Shown one piece after another: positions 15,077 to 18,420 of a stretch of DNA of 18,420 bases; the stretch's first letter is position 1, and each line of letters starts with the position of its first letter. Below the pieces are notes generated by a model. The model worked only from the letters and a program-made list of their open reading frames with translations, searched no databases and was not told where the DNA came from. A program made the position numbers and the translations under genes. The stretch comes from an uncultured Flavobacterium sp. (GTDB lineage Bacteria; Bacteroidota; Bacteroidia; Flavobacteriales; Flavobacteriaceae): contig NZ_CAMLIX010000089.1 in the NCBI RefSeq assembly GCF_946479975.1, positions 1 through 18,420 on the forward strand. The letters are read 5' to 3'.

Positions 15077-15102
15077 GAAAATTAGTTTGTGTTGATGTGG
15101 TG

Positions 15103-15110
15103 CAAAGATA
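15103..15110 (-). promoter_or_regulatory. purM: purM promoter -7 element
   Basis: On the minus strand this reads TATCTTTG, an exact TAnnTTTG match 26 bp before ATG 15076. It places the transcription start at about 15096 and decides the purM start codon against upstream in-frame codons. Confidence 0.68.
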
Positions 15111-15151
15111 ATCCCTTTTTTTAATTCTTTGATTGATTCGGATGCAGGATT

Positions 15152-15191
15152 CAAAAAAAAAAATCGGCGGAATGAATTCTTCTGCCGATTT
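15152..15191 (-). terminator. Free-standing strong terminator upstream of purM
   Basis: On the minus strand, the stem AAATCGGCAGAA / TTCCGCCGATTT (one G-T pair, loop of seven) is followed by an uninterrupted run of 11 T. It points towards purM but lies before the purM promoter, and a separate terminator already ends glnN some 260 bp upstream. It must therefore end some other transcript, here proposed to be a small RNA. Confidence 0.85.
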
Positions 15192-15290
15192 CCCTAAATA
15201 AAATTGGTTATGAAGCTTTTGGCTTGCTATTTTTATCATCTCAAAACAGAGGATATGTTGTTTTGAAACAATTGATCTTCAATTCAAAAT
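15153..15290 (-). ncRNA. Candidate small RNA between glnN and purM
   Basis: Inferred from signals, not from a known family. On the minus strand a -7-like box TAATTTTG (15304-15297) would start transcription near 15290, and the 11-T terminator ends it near 15153, for a product of about 138 nt. Inside are possible stems: TTTTGAA with TTTCAAAA, and CAAAACA with TGTTTTG around 15240-15262. A perfect dyad TTCACTtAGTGAA (15322-15334) sits at the -33 position. The only ORFs here are short and lack family character. The stretch 15305-15453 is otherwise without features I can name. An untranslated relic or read-through product is the alternative. Confidence 0.4.
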
Positions 15291-15296
15291 CATATT

Positions 15297-15304
15297 CAAA
15301 ATTA
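15297..15304 (-). promoter_or_regulatory. Putative -7 element of the candidate small RNA
   Basis: It reads TAATTTTG on the minus strand, matching TAnnTTTG. No TTG is found at -33; instead a dyad (15322-15334) occupies that position, which could mean an activator- or repressor-controlled promoter. Confidence 0.35.
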
Positions 15305-15321
15305 GAAAACTTATTGTAACC

Positions 15322-15334
15322 TTCACTAAGTGAA
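15322..15334. promoter_or_regulatory. Dyad TTCACT-A-AGTGAA, possible operator
   Basis: A perfect 6+6 inverted repeat with a single central base lies 18 to 30 bases upstream of the putative small-RNA -7 box. Length and symmetry fit a dimeric regulator site; no regulator is identified. Confidence 0.35.
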
Positions 15335-15453
15335 AACACATATTTTCAACAACTTAGCATCTTTTCGATGAACTGTAAGACTATCCCGATGAACTTCTTA
15401 TTGGCATAAAATAAAAACAAGAATTTACTTTCTATTCTTTCATTAGAAATCAT

Positions 15454-15487
15454 AAAAAAAAGCCTGTTTCTTTGAAAAACAGGCTTT
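15454..15487 (-). terminator. glnN: glnN terminator
   Basis: An 11-bp stem AAAGCCTGTTT / AAACAGGCTTT with a short loop is followed on the minus strand by a run of T, 20 bases after the glnN stop. A shorter T run exists on the plus side, but only the minus strand has a gene to end. Confidence 0.9.
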
Positions 15488-15506
15488 TAAAACTTCATTT
15501 TTGAGA

Positions 15507-17696
15507 TTATTTTGTAAATAATAGTTCTCTATATTTAGTTAATGTCCAACTTTCGTCGTCTACTAACAATTCTAATTTATCACAGTGATTACGAATTTCG
15601 TCAAAATAAGGTTTCACATTATTACAATATGCTTCTGCCATTTTTTGAGCGTCTGTCAACTGGTTTGCTTTCTTTCTTTCATTGGTCATTGCCAATACTT
15701 TAGAATTAATTCCTTCAATATGACCAGAAATTTCTTTAATCAAGACAATTTGCTCCTTTGCAATTGTTTCAAATTCTTTTCCGAAAATTTCTTTTAAACC
15801 CTTTACGTTTTCAATCAAAGTATTTTGGTAACGAATAGCCGTTGGAATTACGTGGTTTCTAGCAATATCACCTAAAACTCTTCCTTCAATCTGAATTTTT
15901 TTAGTATATTCTTCCAGTTCAATTTCGTAACGCGCTTCTGCTTCAACGTGATTAAAAATTCCTAATTCTTCAAATAAATCCAAAGCTTGTTTAGAAACTT
16001 TAGCCTTAATAGCTTCAGGAGTAGTTTTAAAGTTGCTTAAACCTCTTTTTGCTGCTTCTTTTTCCCAAGCTTCGCTGTAACCGTCGCCTTCAAAAAGAAT
16101 CTTTTTTGATTGTTTGATGTATTCTCTTAAAACATTAAAGATTGCATCATCTTTTTTCATGTCTTTAGATTCAATCAAAGTTTCAACTTCGTTTTTAAAG
16201 TCGATTAACTGTTTGGCAACAATTGCATTTAAAGTGGTCATTGCATTTGAACAGTTTGAGTTTGAACCAACTGCTCTAAACTCCCATTTATTTCCTGTAA
16301 AGGCAAAAGGCGAAGTTCTGTTACGGTCTGTATTGTCTAATAAAACGTCTGGGATTTTACCAACAACGTTTAATTTTAAATCGGTTTTTTCTTCTGGCGA
16401 AAGTTTTCCTGTAGTCACACTTTCTAACTCCGATAAAACTTTTGTTAACTGTGCTCCAATAAAAACCGACATAATTGCCGGTGGTGCTTCGTTTGCTCCT
16501 AATCTGTGGTCGTTACTTGCCGTTGCGATAGACGCTCTTAATAACGTTTCGTTATCGTTTACTGCTTTTATTGTATTGATAAAGAAAGTCAAAAACTGCA
16601 AATTACTCATTGGCGTTTTGCTCGGACTCAATAAATTAACTCCAGTGTCTGTTGCCAATGACCAGTTGTTGTGTTTTCCAGAACCGTTTACACCTTTAAA
16701 TGGTTTTTCGTGAAATAAAACTTTAAAGTCATGACGTTCTGCAACACGCTGCATTACATCCATTAATAAAGAGTTATGATCTACAGCAAGATTTGTTTCT
16801 TCAAAAATTGGTGCCAGCTCAAACTGATTTGGTGCCACTTCGTTATGACGTGTTTTTACCGGAATTCCTAATAACATACATTCCTGCTCCAAATCTCTCA
16901 TATAAGTAAGCGCGCGAGTTGGAATAGATCCGAAATAATGATCATCTAATTGTTGTCCTTTTGCAGAAGTGTGTCCTAATAAGGTTCTTCCTGTCATCAT
17001 TAAGTCTGGACGTGAATTTGCCAAAGCTTTATCGATCAAGAAATATTCCTGCTCCCAGCCTAAAGTTGCTGTTACCTTTTTTACGTTTTTGTCAAAATAT
17101 TTACAAACTTCTGTAGCCGCTTCATCAATTGCAGATAATGCTCTTAATAAAGGAATTTTATTATCTAAAGCTTCTCCTGTGTAAGCGATGAAAACTGTCG
17201 GAATACATAAAGTTGTGCCATATATAAAGGCTGGCGAAGTTGGATCCCAAGCCGTGTAACCTCTCGCTTCAAATGTATTTCTGATTCCTCCGTTTGGAAA
17301 ACTAGACGCATCTGGTTCTTGCTGTACCAATTGTGCTCCGCCAAATTTTTCTACAGGATCACTTCCGTCATAAGAAGTTTCAAAAAATGCATCATGTTTT
17401 TCTGCAGTTGTTCCTGTAAGTGGCTGAAACCAGTGTGTATAATGTGTAACTCCTTTTGCAAGAGCCCATTCTTTCATTCCCATGGCAATATAGTCTGCCA
17501 GTTTTCTTTCAATTTTTGTTCCATGCTGAATGGCATCTCTTACTCCTTTAAAAGCATCTGAAGTTAAATACTGCTTCATTGCTTTCTCATTAAACACATT
17601 TGACCCAAAAAGATTTGATTTACGATCAATTTCCTCAAAATGCACCGGCTTTCTGTTTGAAGCTTGTTGTAAAGCTTGAAAACGTAATGTTGACAT
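15507..17696 (-). CDS. glnN: Type III glutamine synthetase
   Basis: A 729-residue cytoplasmic enzyme, as I recall the same length as Bacteroides fragilis GlnN, the founding GSIII. It forms glutamine from glutamate, ammonia and ATP as a large dodecamer. Diagnostic features: an N-terminal GSIII-only domain (RKPVHFEEIDRKSNLFGSNV), WFQPLTGTTAEKHDAF, ATLGWEQEYFLID with metal-binding Glu residues, RHNEVAPNQFELAPIFEE, NGSGKHNNWS at 337-346 (ammonia/glutamate site) and SPFAFTGNKWEFRAVGSNSN with Arg474. The C-terminal third is helical and charged, as normal for GSIII. It diverges from a type II glutamine synthetase gene, so the cell carries two unrelated-length isozymes side by side, probably under shared nitrogen control. 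Promoter at 17745-17752, terminator at 15454-15487; monocistronic. Antisense ORFs are shadows. Confidence 0.97.
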   Translation of the reverse strand: MSTLRFQALQQASNRKPVHFEEIDRKSNLFGSNVFNEKAMKQYLTSDAFKGVRDAIQHGTKIERKLADYIAMGMKEWALAKGVTHYTHWFQPLTGTTAEKHDAFFETSYDGSDPVEKFGGAQLVQQEPDASSFPNGGIRNTFEARGYTAWDPTSPAFIYGTTLCIPTVFIAYTGEALDNKIPLLRALSAIDEAATEVCKYFDKNVKKVTATLGWEQEYFLIDKALANSRPDLMMTGRTLLGHTSAKGQQLDDHYFGSIPTRALTYMRDLEQECMLLGIPVKTRHNEVAPNQFELAPIFEETNLAVDHNSLLMDVMQRVAERHDFKVLFHEKPFKGVNGSGKHNNWSLATDTGVNLLSPSKTPMSNLQFLTFFINTIKAVNDNETLLRASIATASNDHRLGANEAPPAIMSVFIGAQLTKVLSELESVTTGKLSPEEKTDLKLNVVGKIPDVLLDNTDRNRTSPFAFTGNKWEFRAVGSNSNCSNAMTTLNAIVAKQLIDFKNEVETLIESKDMKKDDAIFNVLREYIKQSKKILFEGDGYSEAWEKEAAKRGLSNFKTTPEAIKAKVSKQALDLFEELGIFNHVEAEARYEIELEEYTKKIQIEGRVLGDIARNHVIPTAIRYQNTLIENVKGLKEIFGKEFETIAKEQIVLIKEISGHIEGINSKVLAMTNERKKANQLTDAQKMAEAYCNNVKPYFDEIRNHCDKLELLVDDESWTLTKYRELLFTK

Positions 17697-17744
17697 GGTT
17701 CTGTAATTTTAAATTCGTACTAATTTTCATTAAAAAATGATCGA

Positions 17745-17752
17745 CAAATATA
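17745..17752 (-). promoter_or_regulatory. glnN: glnN promoter -7 element
   Basis: It reads TATATTTG on the minus strand, an exact TAnnTTTG match 48 bp before ATG 17696. A TTCG at 17773-17776, 20 bases upstream, approximates the -33 TTTG. Confidence 0.65.
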
Positions 17753-17924
17753 AACAAATTAAATCCCTGTTTCGAATATAAATCTTCGATTTTTGAACTA
17801 GAATTTTTCAACATAATCTGCTTTTTTCAAAGAATAATGAATTCAATCTAAAGAAATATAACAAAAGTGTACGGTATTATTGATTAAATAAACATTTTTT
17901 CATAATTCCTTAACCCAGAAACTC

Positions 17925-18050
17925 AAAAAAGACCCCCAATTATTACGAATTTATTTTTTTAAGGTTAATAAAATTGCTTTTTTTAAAATATACCCCCGCC
18001 AAAATTGCGCTTATCTAAAAAATTATACTTCGCTAAACAAAATAGCCCCC
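17925..18050 (+). repeat. Three direct A-tract + CCCCC repeats in the glnN/glnII intergenic region
   Basis: The copies are AAAAAAGACCCCC (17925-17937), AAAATATACCCCC (17985-17997) and AAAATAGCCCCC (18039-18050), all in the direction of the type II synthetase and spaced 60 and 53 bases between C5 tracts. C5 runs stand out in such AT-rich DNA. They lie between the two divergent promoters and are candidate regulator-binding sites. The rest of the 427-bp gap (17753-17924) shows nothing I can name. Confidence 0.55.
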
Positions 18051-18061
18051 TAATTTTTAGG
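18049..18061. promoter_or_regulatory. Dyad CCTAA-TTT-TTAGG at the glnII promoter
   Basis: A perfect 5+5 inverted repeat overlaps the last C5 tract and covers the expected -33 region of the type II synthetase promoter. It is a possible operator; no regulator is known from the sequence. Confidence 0.35.
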
Positions 18062-18077
18062 ACTAAAAAAATAAATC

Positions 18078-18085
18078 TATATTTG
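18078..18085 (+). promoter_or_regulatory. glnII: -7 element of the type II glutamine synthetase promoter
   Basis: TATATTTG is an exact TAnnTTTG match 38 bp before ATG 18124. It is the same octamer as in the divergent glnN promoter. Confidence 0.65.
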
Positions 18086-18123
18086 ACCCAGCGAAAAAAC
18101 AAAAAAAATAAATTTATATTATT

Positions 18124-18420
18124 ATGGCTAAAATTAAGTTAGAGTACATTTGGTTAGATGGATATGAACCAACTCAAAATCTTAGAAGTAAAACTAAAGT
18201 TGAAGAGCACGAAAATTTCAAAGGAACATTAGAAGAACTTGGAAATTGGTCATTTGATGGTTCATCGACAAAACAAGCTGAAGGTGGTTCTTCTGACTGT
18301 CTTTTAGTCCCAGTTGCAATTTATCCAGATCCAACTCGTATCAACGGTTGGTTAGTAATGACCGAAGTTATGTATGCTGATGGTACACCGCACTCTTCTA
18401 ACGGTAGAGCTACTATTGAT
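18124..18420 (+). CDS. glnII: Type II (eukaryote-like) glutamine synthetase, 3' truncated by window end
   Basis: The first 99 codons of an ORF that is open to the end of the window. It begins AKIKLEYIWLDGYEPTQNL followed by RSKTKV, the N-terminal beta-grasp of short GSII enzymes, and continues with LGNWSFDGSSTKQAEGGSSD and CLLVPVAIYPDPTRINGWLV. The W-x-F-D-G-S-S-T-x-Q-A segment forms part of the active site at the subunit interface. GSII enzymes are about 340-370 residues, so roughly 70 percent is missing here. It makes glutamine from glutamate and ammonia, the same reaction as the divergent type III enzyme. ATG 18124 follows an A-rich leader after a clear -7 box. The type call is firm from the N-terminus. 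Confidence 0.93.
   Translation, partial: MAKIKLEYIWLDGYEPTQNLRSKTKVEEHENFKGTLEELGNWSFDGSSTKQAEGGSSDCLLVPVAIYPDPTRINGWLVMTEVMYADGTPHSSNGRATID

Noticed and set aside
15077..15154. N-terminal extension of PurM from an upstream TTG
   Set aside because: A consensus -7 box at 15103-15110 lies inside the extension, and the family N-terminus begins at the ATG 15076.
15346..15453. 35-codon ORF on the minus strand (begins ISNERIESKF) after the glnN terminator
   Set aside because: It starts inside the terminator region, has no promoter of its own and shows no recognisable family; more likely chance.
16114..16713. 199-residue ORF antisense to glnN
   Set aside because: The long open frame is explained by codon usage of glnN on the other strand; no start signals or family features.
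17697..18123. Sigma-54 promoter in the glnN/glnII gap
   Set aside because: No TGGC-N-TTGC type -24/-12 pair was found; TAnnTTTG boxes explain both genes better.

Overview
The window looks like a chromosomal piece of a Flavobacterium-type organism (Bacteroidota, Flavobacteriia). The evidence is an AT-rich sequence, A-rich translation starts without Shine-Dalgarno sites, several promoters matching the Bacteroidota -7 element TAnnTTTG, lipoproteins with short Bacteroidota-style lipoboxes, the gliding-motility lipoprotein GldI, a GH92 mannosidase, and a 729-residue type III glutamine synthetase. I see no phage, plasmid, CRISPR, tRNA or rRNA. Most genes are ordinary; the interest lies in the spaces between them.

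Layout. 1-3646 (+): the 3' part of an NrnA-like DHH phosphoesterase, then gldI and two tandem cyclophilin-FKBP fusion proteins, closed by a terminator. Three consecutive envelope prolyl isomerases carry five PPIase domains. 3765-4699 (+): a DMT/EamA permease with its own promoter. 4787-6226 (+): a DoxX-like membrane protein, aquaporin AqpZ and a GlsB/YeaQ-type membrane protein, probably one unit ending in a terminator. 6278-7105 (+): a di-iron fatty acid hydroxylase/sterol desaturase family protein. 7226-7538 (+): a DUF2805/TIGR03643 protein. 7578-9518 (+): an M61 peptidase lipoprotein with a PDZ domain. 9656-12601 (-): a small unknown protein and a secreted GH92 alpha-mannosidase, the latter divergent from an exported protein of unknown role (12758-13381, +). 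13452-15110 (-): an unknown 118-residue protein and purM. 15153-15454: a gene-free stretch that may encode a small RNA. 15454-17752 (-): type III glutamine synthetase, divergent across about 430 bp from a type II glutamine synthetase that runs off the window at 18420.

Non-coding highlights. (1) Between 9.5 and 13.9 kb there are three different REPIN-like elements, each just 3' of a stop codon. In two of them the arms differ from each other by compensatory changes in their own hairpin stems. The third carries a GTAG tetranucleotide next to a perfect hairpin, as in classical REP sequences recognised by RAYT transposases. (2) Between glnN and purM lies a free-standing strong terminator preceded by a -7-like box and a perfect dyad, with no convincing ORF: a candidate small RNA. 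(3) The glnN/glnII intergenic region holds three same-direction A-tract + CCCCC repeats and a dyad next to the glnII promoter: candidate nitrogen-control sites.
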